DNA from: Thermoleophilaceae bacterium
Lineage (GTDB): Bacteria > Actinomycetota > Thermoleophilia > Solirubrobacterales > Thermoleophilaceae
DNA: 18,729 nt
Direction of reading: 5' to 3'
Assembly (NCBI GenBank): GCA_013812065.1
Contig: JACCUC010000028.1
Coordinates: 1-18,729, forward strand
Shown in pieces: positions 1-7,112 of this stretch (positions within the stretch are counted from its first letter, which is position 1; every line of letters starts with the position of its first letter). A model generated the notes under the pieces. That model saw only the letters and a list, made by a program, of their open reading frames with translations. It had not been told where the DNA came from and searched no databases. A program made the translations under genes and the position numbers.

Positions 1-45
1 GCTGCGGGTGACGCGGTCGCCCGTCGCCGAGGATTGACGGGGCCG

Positions 46-1374
46 CTACGCGGCGCCGGCCCGCGCGAGCAGCGACTCCGAGCCCGACAGCGTCTGCGAG
101 CTGGCGCGGTCGATCTCCACCATCACGAGCTCCCCGGGTTGCCCGAGCCCGGTGAAGTTCACGGCCTTGTTGTGGCGGGTGCGGCCGCGCAGGCGGGAGG
201 GGTCGGTGCGGGAGGTCCCCTCGACGAGGACCTCCAGCGTGCGGCCGACGAAGCGCTGCGCCCGTTCGTGCGCGCGGCGCTGGACGACCTCGACGAGGCG
301 CTGCATCCGCTCGATCTTCACCTCGTGCGGCACGAGGCCCTCCGTGATGAGCGCTGCCTCGGTCCCGCGCCGCGGCGAGAAGACGAAGGTGAAGGCGCCG
401 TCGTACCCGACCTGCTCGCAGACGTCGAGCGTCAGCCGGAAGTCCTCCTCACTCTCGCCGGGGAAGCCGACGATGATGTCGGTCGTGAGGGCGCAGTCCG
501 GCACGTGCTCGCGGATGAGCGCCACCCGGTCCAGGTAGCGCTCGCGGTCGTACGTTCGCCGCATCGCCTTGAGGATCGGCGTGGAGCCCGACTGCAGCGG
601 CAGGTGGATGTGCTCGCACAGGGCGTCGAGCTCGGCGTGGGCGCGCACGACGTCCTCGCGCATGTCCTTGGGATGGGGGCTCGTGTAGCGGATCCTGTCG
701 ATTCCCTCGACCGCGTCGACCATCGCCAGCAAGTGGGCGAACGTCGTCTTCTCCTCTGGCGGGAGGTCGCGGCCGTAGGAGTTGACGTTCTGGCCGAGCA
801 GGGTGACCTCGCGCACGCCGTCGGCAGCGAGCCCCTCGATCTCGATCATGAGCTCCCCTGGCGGGCGGCTGGCCTCGCGCCCGCGCGTCGAGGGGACGAT
901 GCAGTACGCGCAGTTGCAGTTGCAGCCGACCGAGATCTGAACCCAGCCCTGGAACTCGCGCGCCCGCTTCATGGGCAGGTGGCCGGAGAAGCCCTCGAAC
1001 TCGAAGTAGCCCTGTGCGGTGAGCGAGTCGCTGGTCAAGAACTCGGCCAGCTTGGGGATCTGGCCCGGGCCGAAGGCCACGTCGACGAACGGGAAGCGCT
1101 CGAACACGCGCTCCTTCATCGACTGCGACCAGCAGCCGCCGACCCCCACGATGCGCGCCGGGTCCTCGCCCTTGAGCCGTTTGGCCTCCCCGAGGTGGGC
1201 GACGAAGCGGTTGTCGGCCGACTCACGGATCGAGCACGTATTGAAGAGGATCAGGTCCGCCTCGTCACGGGCCGCGACCTCGCGGTAGCCAAGCGACTCG
1301 AGCATCCCCTTCATGCGCTCCGAGTCGTGCTCGTTCATCTGGCAGCCGAAGGTGGTCAGGTGATAGGACTTCAT
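46..1374 (-). CDS. miaB: tRNA-2-methylthio-N6-dimethylallyladenosine synthase MiaB
   Basis: Radical-SAM methylthiotransferase that adds the 2-methylthio group to i6A37 next to the tRNA anticodon. Numbering from an upstream ATG at 1425, the N-terminal MTTase domain carries the three auxiliary Fe-S cysteines at C28 (FGCQMN), C64 (NTCSIRE) and C98 (GGCWSQ). The radical-SAM motif CxxxCxxC lies at C168/C172/C175, followed by YCIVPSTRGRE. TDIIVGFPGE and a C-terminal TRAM-like region complete the family layout. I prefer the ATG at 1374 because it puts the first cysteine about 11 residues in, as in most homologues. The ATG at 1425 adds 17 unconserved-looking residues but has a weak GAGAG upstream. 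The gene lies 57–108 bases after rny on the same strand and is probably cotranscribed with it. MiaB rather than MtaB or RimO is favoured by the CNCNCAYCIVP context. Identity is strong; the start is uncertain. Confidence 0.95.
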   Translation of the reverse strand: MKSYHLTTFGCQMNEHDSERMKGMLESLGYREVAARDEADLILFNTCSIRESADNRFVAHLGEAKRLKGEDPARIVGVGGCWSQSMKERVFERFPFVDVAFGPGQIPKLAEFLTSDSLTAQGYFEFEGFSGHLPMKRAREFQGWVQISVGCNCNCAYCIVPSTRGREASRPPGELMIEIEGLAADGVREVTLLGQNVNSYGRDLPPEEKTTFAHLLAMVDAVEGIDRIRYTSPHPKDMREDVVRAHAELDALCEHIHLPLQSGSTPILKAMRRTYDRERYLDRVALIREHVPDCALTTDIIVGFPGESEEDFRLTLDVCEQVGYDGAFTFVFSPRRGTEAALITEGLVPHEVKIERMQRLVEVVQRRAHERAQRFVGRTLEVLVEGTSRTDPSRLRGRTRHNKAVNFTGLGQPGELVMVEIDRASSQTLSGSESLLARAGAA

Positions 1375-1482
1375 GGCGGGGTGCTGGAAGTTGGGTCGTA
1401 TTGCCGCGCGGAGCGGGTTCCTCATCGATGGGCTCTCTGAGCGAGCGAAGCGAGCGTACCCGAGAGGAGGAACCCCGGAGCG

Positions 1483-3045
1483 CTACTTGGCGTAGTCGAC
1501 CGCACGGCTCTCGCGGATTACCGTGACCTTGATCTGCCCCGGGAACTCGAGCTCCTTCTCGACGTCGCGGGCGATCGCGTGGGAGAGAAGCGCGGCGGCG
1601 TCGTCGTCCATCGCCTCGGGGCTCACGACCACCCGCACTTCTCGCCCGGCCTGCATGGCGAAGACCTTCTCGACGCCCTCGTGGCGGTTGGCGATCTGCT
1701 CGAGGTCGCGCAGGCGCTTCATGTAGTGCTCGAGCGACTCCCCTCGCGCGCCGGGGCGCGCGCCCGAGAGCGAATCGGCGATCTGGACGACGACGGCCTC
1801 GATGGTCTGCAGCTCGACCTCGTTGTGATGGGCCTCCATGGCATGGGCGACCGCCTCGGACTCGCCGTAGCGGCGCGCGATGTCACCGCCCACCAGGGCG
1901 TGCGGCCCCTCGATCTCGTGGGTCACCGCCTTGCCGATGTCGTGCAGGAGCGCCGCGCGGCGCGCGCACTTGGCGCTCGCCCCGAGCTCGGCGGCCAGCG
2001 TGCCGGCGAGGTTCGCGCACTCGACCGAGTGGGCGAGCACATTCTGGCCGTAGCTCGTGCGGTAGCGCAGCCGGCCGAGCAGCTTGACGAGCTCGGGATG
2101 GAGCACGCCGGCCTCGGCGTCGAACACGGCCTGCTCGCCGACCTCGACCACGTGGCCGTCCATCTCGGAGACGGCCTGGTCGTAGACGTCCTCGATCCGT
2201 GCAGGGTGGATGCGGCCGTCCTCGAGCAGCTTCTCGAGGGTGATGCGGGCGATCTCGCGGCGGACGCCGTCGAAGCCCGAGAGGACGACCGTCGAGGGCG
2301 TGTCGTCGACGATGAAGTCGATGCCGGTCAGGGTCTCGAGGGAGCGAATGTTGCGCCCCTCGCGGCCGATGATCCGGCCCTTCATGTCGTCGGAGCGAAG
2401 CTGGACCACCGAGACCGTGGTCTCGACGGCGTGGCCGGCGGCGAGCCGCTGCATCGACGTGGCGAGGATGCTGCGCGCGCGGCGGTCGGCCTCGCGCTTG
2501 GCCTCGTCCTCGGCTTGGCGGATCATCCGGGCGCTCTCGTGCTCGAGCTCGTCCTCGAGCTCACGGAGGAGGAGCTGCTTGGCCTGCCCGGAGGTCAGCC
2601 CGGCGATCCGCTCGAGCTCACGCAACTGGTCCCGGCGAGCCGACTTGAGCTCGCCCTGGCTCTGCTCGAGGTTGCGCTGGCGGTCGTCGATGCCTCGCTC
2701 GCGACGCTCGAGGTCGGCGAGCTTGACGTCGATCGACTGCTCCTTGCCGAGCAGCCGCTCCTCGATCCGTCCCACCTCGGCGCGCCGTTGGACGAGCTCG
2801 AGGTCGAGTTGCTCCCGCAGATCGGCGGTCGACGGCCCTGCCGGCGCCTCCGCTTCCTCCTCCTCCAGCGCCACCGCGCCCCGAGGGGCGGGGAACGATG
2901 TGCCCTGCGGGACGACTCCGACGCTCGGGCGCCCGTTCTCGACGACCGCGGCTCCCTCCGTGCGGAGGCCCCGCGCGCGATGCGTGGTCGCGACCACGGC
3001 CACCACCGCGCCCGCCAGTATCACCAGACCGATCACGATCTCCAT
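1483..3045 (-). CDS. rny: Ribonuclease Y (membrane-anchored endoribonuclease)
   Basis: RNase Y initiates mRNA decay by endonucleolytic cleavage at the inner face of the membrane. All domains are visible in the 520 residues: one N-terminal membrane helix (about 2–20), a Pro/Glu-rich linker (about 25–70), a long charged coiled coil (about 72–200), a KH RNA-binding domain with GRIIGREGRN at 223–232, and an HD phosphohydrolase domain with H339, H368-D369 and D424. The length matches the family (about 520). The ATG at 3045 is well supported by AGGAGA (3054–3059) at ordinary spacing. The linker before the coiled coil is longer than in the Bacillus protein. A 355-base noncoding stretch with a likely promoter and stem-loops precedes the gene, and miaB follows. 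The KH plus HD combination leaves little doubt about identity. Confidence 0.97.
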   Translation of the reverse strand: MEIVIGLVILAGAVVAVVATTHRARGLRTEGAAVVENGRPSVGVVPQGTSFPAPRGAVALEEEEAEAPAGPSTADLREQLDLELVQRRAEVGRIEERLLGKEQSIDVKLADLERRERGIDDRQRNLEQSQGELKSARRDQLRELERIAGLTSGQAKQLLLRELEDELEHESARMIRQAEDEAKREADRRARSILATSMQRLAAGHAVETTVSVVQLRSDDMKGRIIGREGRNIRSLETLTGIDFIVDDTPSTVVLSGFDGVRREIARITLEKLLEDGRIHPARIEDVYDQAVSEMDGHVVEVGEQAVFDAEAGVLHPELVKLLGRLRYRTSYGQNVLAHSVECANLAGTLAAELGASAKCARRAALLHDIGKAVTHEIEGPHALVGGDIARRYGESEAVAHAMEAHHNEVELQTIEAVVVQIADSLSGARPGARGESLEHYMKRLRDLEQIANRHEGVEKVFAMQAGREVRVVVSPEAMDDDAAALLSHAIARDVEKELEFPGQIKVTVIRESRAVDYAK

Positions 3046-3302
3046 CTTGGGTGTCTCCTGTTCACGCTCGCCTGGGCGAGACTCGAAGTCTCGGTACCTC
3101 GGCCGTGACCGACGCGTAAGACACCAGCACCGTGCTCTGTCAGGCAGACGTGCGGCCGCGGGGAGGCCACATACAGCGCGCGACGCGCTAGCTCGCTCCT
3201 TTCTGCTCGTCCGCTGAATGATCCGTGGGTGTCATCGGCTCTGCCGTTTGGAAGCTCGGTCGTCTGGTACCCCATTTGCGACGGACGGCTAGGCCCGTTC
3301 AG
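3046..3302 (-). other. Long structured leader (5' UTR) of rny
   Basis: Noncoding gap between recX and rny. If transcription starts about 7 bases past the -10 at 3309–3314, the rny transcript has a leader of about 257 bases. It contains a 7-bp stem with triloop (arms 3077–3083 and 3087–3093) and a competing stem (arms 3067–3071 and 3076–3080) just upstream of the ribosome-binding site at 3054–3059, plus a 6-bp stem at 3175–3189. The arm AGTCTCG on the RNA could pair either with its hairpin partner or, through GTCTC, with GAGAC in the Shine-Dalgarno region. I see no convincing gene in this stretch. That it is transcribed, and that it regulates, are inferences. Confidence 0.45.
3077..3093 (-). 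promoter_or_regulatory. Stem-loop upstream of the rny ribosome-binding site
   Basis: Perfect 7-bp inverted repeat with a 3-base loop: CGAGACT at 3077–3083 and AGTCTCG at 3087–3093. It overlaps a second possible stem (CTCGC 3067–3071 with GCGAG 3076–3080), so the two cannot form together. It sits 17 bases from the rny Shine-Dalgarno sequence. The repeat is seen directly; regulatory function is inferred. Confidence 0.45.
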
Positions 3303-3308
3303 CAACAG

Positions 3309-3337
3309 AGGTTAGTACCGTCGCACCGTCGGTTCAA
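3309..3337 (-). promoter_or_regulatory. Probable sigma-70-type promoter for rny–miaB
   Basis: On the minus strand TTGAAC (3332–3337) and TAACCT (3309–3314) are separated by exactly 17 bases. The -35 matches TTGACA at four positions, and the -10 fits the actinobacterial TANNNT form. It lies just downstream of the recX stop, where an rny promoter is expected. No other promoter pair of this quality was noticed in the gap. There is no expression evidence. Confidence 0.5.
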
Positions 3338-3400
3338 GGGGCGGCCGCGCGGTTTCAGCCTGGATCCGCCGAGAGTCCCACCGAGGACGGCGTTCGAGGC

Positions 3401-3925
3401 TCACGGCGGCTCGGCCGGTGCGAGCCTCGAGGAGACCTCCCGCTCGTGGCCGCGCACGGCCTCGTAGGCCACGTCGGCGCCGTAGCCGCGGCGCGCGAGC
3501 AGGCCCAGGGCTCGATGCCGGCCGCGATCGTCCACAGGTCCGTCGGGCACTCGCTGGGCAAGCAGGGCGCGGGCGGCCTCGAGCTCCGCCTCCGCGCCGC
3601 GACCGGCGACCTCCCGCACGAGCTCGGGCGCGATCCCCCGGCGCTCGAGCGCGCGGGCGATCCGCTCCTCGCCCCAGCGGTCGAGTCGCCGGCGATCCTC
3701 GACGAAACGACGCGCGAAGCCGGCGTCGTCCAGGTATCCGGCGCCGGCGATCTCGGCCAGCGCCCCATCGGCGGCGGCCTGCTCGACGCCCCGCCGCGCG
3801 AGTAGCGCTCGCAGCTCGGCGAACGTGTGGTCGCGCCGGGAGAGCGCCCGCCAGGCAAGCGTGAGCGCCCGCCGGTGCCCCGCAGCATCGTTGTCCTCGC
3901 GGGGCACCCACCGCTCGCTGTTCAC
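3401..3925 (-). CDS. recX: Recombination regulatory protein RecX
   Basis: RecX binds the RecA filament and limits its extension and activity. The 174-residue protein is an Arg/Ala-rich set of three-helix repeats, with the family signatures LSRRDHTFAELRALLARRG (about residues 28–46) and GYLDDAGFARRFVEDR (about 63–78), followed by RWGEERIARALERRGI. Length is normal for the family. The GTG at 3925 lies 11 bases after the recA stop, with GAGG at the recA stop as a possible ribosome-binding site, so recA and recX form a coupled pair. The last 40 residues are less conserved. Identity rests on the motifs and the recA neighbour. Confidence 0.93.
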   Translation of the reverse strand: MNSERWVPREDNDAAGHRRALTLAWRALSRRDHTFAELRALLARRGVEQAAADGALAEIAGAGYLDDAGFARRFVEDRRRLDRWGEERIARALERRGIAPELVREVAGRGAEAELEAARALLAQRVPDGPVDDRGRHRALGLLARRGYGADVAYEAVRGHEREVSSRLAPAEPP

Positions 3926-3936
3926 CGAGAAGTGCC

Positions 3937-5079
3937 TCAGGCGGCCTGGCGCACCGGAACCTCGGCGCTCGAGCCGTCCTCGGCGTCGTTCGGGGCAGCG
4001 GGGGCCGAAGGCGCGCCATTCTGGCTCGACGCCCCCCCGCTCACGCTCTCGATGGGACCGGTCCGGCGCTCCACGCCCACGGCCTCGTAGATGCGTCGCT
4101 CGATCGTCTCGGCGACGTCGGGGTGCTCGCGCAGATAGGCCTTAGCGTTGTTGCGACCCTGTCCGAGCCGCTCGTCGCCGAGCGAGAAGAACGAGCCCGA
4201 CTTGGTGACGATCTTGTGCTCGATGCCAAGGTCGATCAGGCAGCCCTCCGAGGAGATGCCGTCCCCGTACTCGATGTCGAACTCGGCCTGGCGGAACGGA
4301 GCGGCCACCTTGTTCTTGACCACCTTGACCCGGACGCGGTTGCCGATCGCCTCCGTGCCCTCCTTGAGGGTCTCGATGCGGCGGATATCGAGCCGCTGTG
4401 AGGAGTAGAACTTGAGCGCGCGACCGCCCGGCTGGGTCTCCGGCGAGCCGAACATGACGCCGATCTTCTCGCGGATCTGGTTGGTGAACAGGCACAGGGT
4501 GCCGGCGCGGTTGAGGTTGCCGGCGAGCTTGCGCGTCGCCTGGCTCATCATCCGAGCCTGGAGGCCGACCGTCTGGTCACCCATCTGCCCCTCGAGCTCC
4601 GCCTTCGGAGTGAGTGCGGCGACCGAGTCGATGGCGACGACGTCGATCGCACCCGAGCGGACGAGCACGTCGGCGATCTCGAGCGCCTGCTCGCCGTAGT
4701 CGGGCTGGGAGACCAGCATCTCGTCGACGTCGACGCCGATGCGCTTGGCGTAGATCGGGTCCATCGCGTGCTCGGCGTCGATGAAGGCGCAGGTGCCGCC
4801 CTGGCGCTGGGCCTCGGCGAGGACGTGGTAGACGAGCGTCGTCTTGCCCGACGACTCGGGTCCGAAGACCTCGACGATGCGCCCGCGCGGAAGGCCGCCG
4901 ACCCCGAGTGCGAGGTCGAGCGAAAGCGCGCCGCTCGGGATCGTGGAGACACGTACCGCCGCCCGCTCGTCGCCCATGCGCATGATCGACCCCTTGCCGA
5001 AGTCGCGCTCGATCTGCCCGAGGGCACTGCCGAGGGCGGCTTCGCGGGCCTTAGCCGCCTTGTCCTGATCCTTGTCCAT
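3937..5079 (-). CDS. recA: Recombinase RecA
   Basis: ATP-dependent strand-exchange protein for homologous recombination and co-protease for LexA-type repressors. In 380 residues the Walker A motif GPESSGKTT is at 73–81, the catalytic glutamate is in DAEHA (E103), Walker B VVAIDS is at 147–152, and the L2 loop QIREKIGVMFGSPET starts near 201. The C-terminal tail after about residue 342 is low-complexity (Ser, Gly, Ala, Pro, Asp). No intein interrupts the gene. The ATG at 5079 has AGGAG (5086–5090) six bases upstream. The 114-base gap to thpR probably holds its own promoter. A GAAC half-site there (5157–5160) resembles half of an actinobacterial SOS box, but its partner is degenerate. Confidence 0.99.
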   Translation of the reverse strand: MDKDQDKAAKAREAALGSALGQIERDFGKGSIMRMGDERAAVRVSTIPSGALSLDLALGVGGLPRGRIVEVFGPESSGKTTLVYHVLAEAQRQGGTCAFIDAEHAMDPIYAKRIGVDVDEMLVSQPDYGEQALEIADVLVRSGAIDVVAIDSVAALTPKAELEGQMGDQTVGLQARMMSQATRKLAGNLNRAGTLCLFTNQIREKIGVMFGSPETQPGGRALKFYSSQRLDIRRIETLKEGTEAIGNRVRVKVVKNKVAAPFRQAEFDIEYGDGISSEGCLIDLGIEHKIVTKSGSFFSLGDERLGQGRNNAKAYLREHPDVAETIERRIYEAVGVERRTGPIESVSGGASSQNGAPSAPAAPNDAEDGSSAEVPVRQAA

Positions 5080-5193
5080 GCTTTGCTCCTGGCTCTCTTC
5101 GTCTCGTCCGGTTTCGTGGGTAGGGCGAAGGTAGGGGACGGATCGGACGCCATGGGGAACTCGTGTGACGATCTCGCCACACCCATGTGACAG
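5080..5193 (-). promoter_or_regulatory. recA upstream region
   Basis: The 114 bases between thpR and recA. They hold the recA Shine-Dalgarno AGGAG at 5086–5090 and an interrupted inverted repeat: CATGG (5151–5155) and GTGTG (5163–5167) against CACAC (5178–5182) and CCATG (5183–5187). I could not find a good -35/-10 pair. TACCTT near 5128–5133 is the best -10-like hexamer, without a matching -35. GAAC then GTGA, four bases apart at 5157–5168, is only a partial match to the GAAC-N4-GTTC LexA core. Confidence 0.3.
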
Positions 5194-5814
5194 CTACGCG
5201 ACAAAGGGCAGCCGGTGGCGCGCGAGCGGCTCGTAGCGTGCCCCGCCCGGGTCGAGGTGCGATCGGTAGAGGGTGACGTGCTCGAAGCGCAGCGGCCCCT
5301 CGGGTCGCCCCGCCTCGGGCCCCAAGGCGGGGCTCGGCTCGTCCCTCCGCTGCCCGCGCACGCGCGCGAGGGTTACGTGCGGCCAGAAGGGACGCCGCTC
5401 GGGAGCGTGCAGCTCCTGGGCCTCGAGAGCGCCGGAGGCGGCGGCCTGGACGGCCCCGGCCCGGCCCTCGGGATCGTCGAGTTCCAGCGCGAGGAGCCGC
5501 GGGCGCCGGCGCGGCACCGCCTGGATCCCGACCGGCCACAGCACCGGCGCGGTCAACCGTGCGACGGCGCCCAGGCTCCCGGCGATCGGCTCGATCTCCG
5601 CCTCTGGGCGGTGGCCGAGGAAGACGAGCGTCACGTGCAGGCTCTGCGCCGGGACGAGCCGCAGGCCGGCTTGTCCGCCCAGGGCTTCATCGCGCCAGAC
5701 GGCGAGCGCCGCCCGCGCCGAGTCGATCGGGTCGAGGGCGAGGAAGAGGCGAGCGCGCGATGTGCCCGGCCGCCGAGCGCCGCCGCCCTCCTCAGGTGGG
5801 CGCCGGCGCTCCAA
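5194..5814 (-). CDS. thpR: RNA 2',3'-cyclic phosphodiesterase (ThpR / 2'-5' RNA ligase family)
   Basis: Member of the 2H phosphoesterase superfamily; ThpR hydrolyses 2',3'-cyclic phosphate RNA ends and can join 2'-5' RNA in vitro. The two defining HxTx motifs are both HVTL, 86 residues apart (about residues 60–63 and 146–149 counted from the TTG at 5814). The conserved N-terminal strand RLFLALDP and the family motif VFLGH are present. The start is unclear: no ATG, GTG or TTG exists in frame between the cinA stop (5792) and RLFLALDP. The nearest in-frame start is TTG at 5814, which overlaps cinA by 23 bases and has no ribosome-binding site. AGGAGG does sit right after the cinA stop. Family identity is firm; the start is provisional. 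Confidence 0.85.
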   Translation of the reverse strand: MERRRPPEEGGGARRPGTSRARLFLALDPIDSARAALAVWRDEALGGQAGLRLVPAQSLHVTLVFLGHRPEAEIEPIAGSLGAVARLTAPVLWPVGIQAVPRRRPRLLALELDDPEGRAGAVQAAASGALEAQELHAPERRPFWPHVTLARVRGQRRDEPSPALGPEAGRPEGPLRFEHVTLYRSHLDPGGARYEPLARHRLPFVA

Positions 5815-7090
5815 GCAGCAGCCGTCGCAGGACGTGCATCCCCAGCGTGGTCGAGCGGTCGCGGACCTCGGCTCGCTCGCCCGGGATGACGAGGTCGCGG
5901 GCGAGCTCCCGCTCGTCGGCGAGCCTCGCCGCGAAGCAGACGTAGCCGACCGGCTTCTCCTCCGTCCCCCCACCGGGGCCGGCGACCCCCGTCACCGCGA
6001 CCGCCGCACTCGCGCCGAAGCGCCTGACCGCTCCCGCGGCCATGGCGCTCGCCACCTGCGGCGAAACCGCCCCATGGCGGGCGATCAGAGCCGGGTCGAC
6101 GTCGAGCAGGCTCGTCTTGGCCTCGTCGGCGTAGGCCACGATGCCTCCGGCGAAGTACGCCGACGCCCCGGCCGGCCCGCTGAGGCGCCCCGCGAGCTCG
6201 CCGCCCGTGCACGACTCGGCCACCGCGACGGTCGCCCCGGACTCGCGCAGCAGCGTTGCCACCTGCTCGTCGACGCTCGTGCCGTCGTCTGAGAAGAGCT
6301 GCGGCGCGTGGCGCTCGCGCACGAGGGCGAGCAGTCCCTCCCAGGCCGGCTCGGCGGGTGGCTCGTAACGAACGGCGACCTCGAGCTCGCCGCGCCGCAG
6401 GCAGGTCGTGACCTCGAGCGTGTCGAGCCCGTCGATCCGCTCCTCGCCGACCCGCAGGGTCTCGGCGATCTCGGACTCGGGAATCCCGATCAGCCGCAGC
6501 ATGCGATGCTCGTAGCGCGAGCGCCCCGCCACCGCGGCCCCGAAGGTCTCGGACGCGACGGCCTCGTGCCATGTCGCGTGGAGCTCCCGGGGCGGGCCGG
6601 GGAGGACGAGCACGGTCGGCCCCGCGCGGCCGTCGGCGGGCGGGACGACCAGCCCGGGCGCGGTACCCGCGGGGCCCAGCACGTCCGCTCCGGCGGGGAT
6701 CGTGGCCTGCTTGCGCGCCGAGGCCTCGATCGCCGCCTGGTCGAGGCCCCGCCAGCGCTTGAGCAACGGCTCGACGACGGCGGCGATGCGGCGCTCGAGC
6801 TCCTCGTCGACGATCGAGTCGCGTCCCTGAAAGCGTCCCACGACCTCGGCGGTGAGGTCGTCGGCGGTCGGGCCGAGCCCGCCGCTGGTGACGACCAGGT
6901 CGACGCCCTCCGAGGTCAGGAAGCGAAGCTGGGCCTCGACGTCGGCCGGGCGATCGCCGCATATCGTGATGTGGGCGAGGTCGATGCCGAGCTCGGAGAG
7001 CCGGTCGGCGAGCCAGGGGCCGTTGCGGTCGCGCACCCGCCCCGCCAGGACCTCGGTGCCGGTGACGACGATGCCGGCGCGCGCGCTCAC
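5792..7090 (-). CDS. cinA: CinA family protein: competence/damage-inducible domain fused to PncC nicotinamide-nucleotide amidase
   Basis: CinA proteins join an N-terminal MoCF/COG1058 domain (ADP-ribose or NMN pyrophosphatase-type activity) to a C-terminal PncC domain that deamidates nicotinamide mononucleotide, a repair and recycling step in NAD metabolism. From the GTG at 7090 the protein has 432 residues. IVVTGTEVLAGRVRDRN is at 7–23, SGGLGPTADD at 69–78, LPGPPRE near 163, the PncC motif SCTGG at 293–297, and GVAGPGGGTEEKPVG at 368–382. The frame stays open upstream to 7234, but that part is Arg/Ser-rich, overlaps the rodZ-like gene and is not CinA-like. The GTG is 22 bases after that gene's stop with no clear ribosome-binding site. 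cinA next to recA is a common bacterial arrangement. Confidence 0.93.
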   Translation of the reverse strand: MSARAGIVVTGTEVLAGRVRDRNGPWLADRLSELGIDLAHITICGDRPADVEAQLRFLTSEGVDLVVTSGGLGPTADDLTAEVVGRFQGRDSIVDEELERRIAAVVEPLLKRWRGLDQAAIEASARKQATIPAGADVLGPAGTAPGLVVPPADGRAGPTVLVLPGPPRELHATWHEAVASETFGAAVAGRSRYEHRMLRLIGIPESEIAETLRVGEERIDGLDTLEVTTCLRRGELEVAVRYEPPAEPAWEGLLALVRERHAPQLFSDDGTSVDEQVATLLRESGATVAVAESCTGGELAGRLSGPAGASAYFAGGIVAYADEAKTSLLDVDPALIARHGAVSPQVASAMAAGAVRRFGASAAVAVTGVAGPGGGTEEKPVGYVCFAARLADERELARDLVIPGERAEVRDRSTTLGMHVLRRLLLGAPAPT

Positions 7091-7112
7091 CGAACGGTCG
7101 GGGCGGCTGCGA

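Noticed and set aside
2..37. Possible 3' end of a plus-strand gene (eleven codons ending at TGA 35–37), convergent with miaB
   Set aside because: Too short to support. An open frame of this size at a window edge is expected by chance.
34..1440. Long plus-strand open frame opposite miaB (and similar ones opposite rny, 1579–3108; ftsK, 7940–9001; rnj, 14034–15389)
   Set aside because: GC-rich codon bias leaves antisense frames open. The opposite strand carries complete conserved proteins, and these translations show only Arg/Ala/Leu-rich filler.
3033..3305. 90-codon minus-strand open frame in the recX–rny gap
   Set aside because: It overlaps the rny start and Shine-Dalgarno, has no recognisable domain, and the region is better explained as promoter plus leader.
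3311..3345. GGTTCAA stretch resembling a tRNA T-loop
   Set aside because: No matching T-stem, anticodon arm or acceptor stem can be built around it on either strand.
5157..5168. LexA/SOS-box-like site upstream of recA (GAAC, four bases, GTGA)
   Set aside because: Only six of eight core positions match the actinobacterial GAAC-N4-GTTC form, and the second half-site is degenerate. SOS control of recA remains plausible but is not shown.
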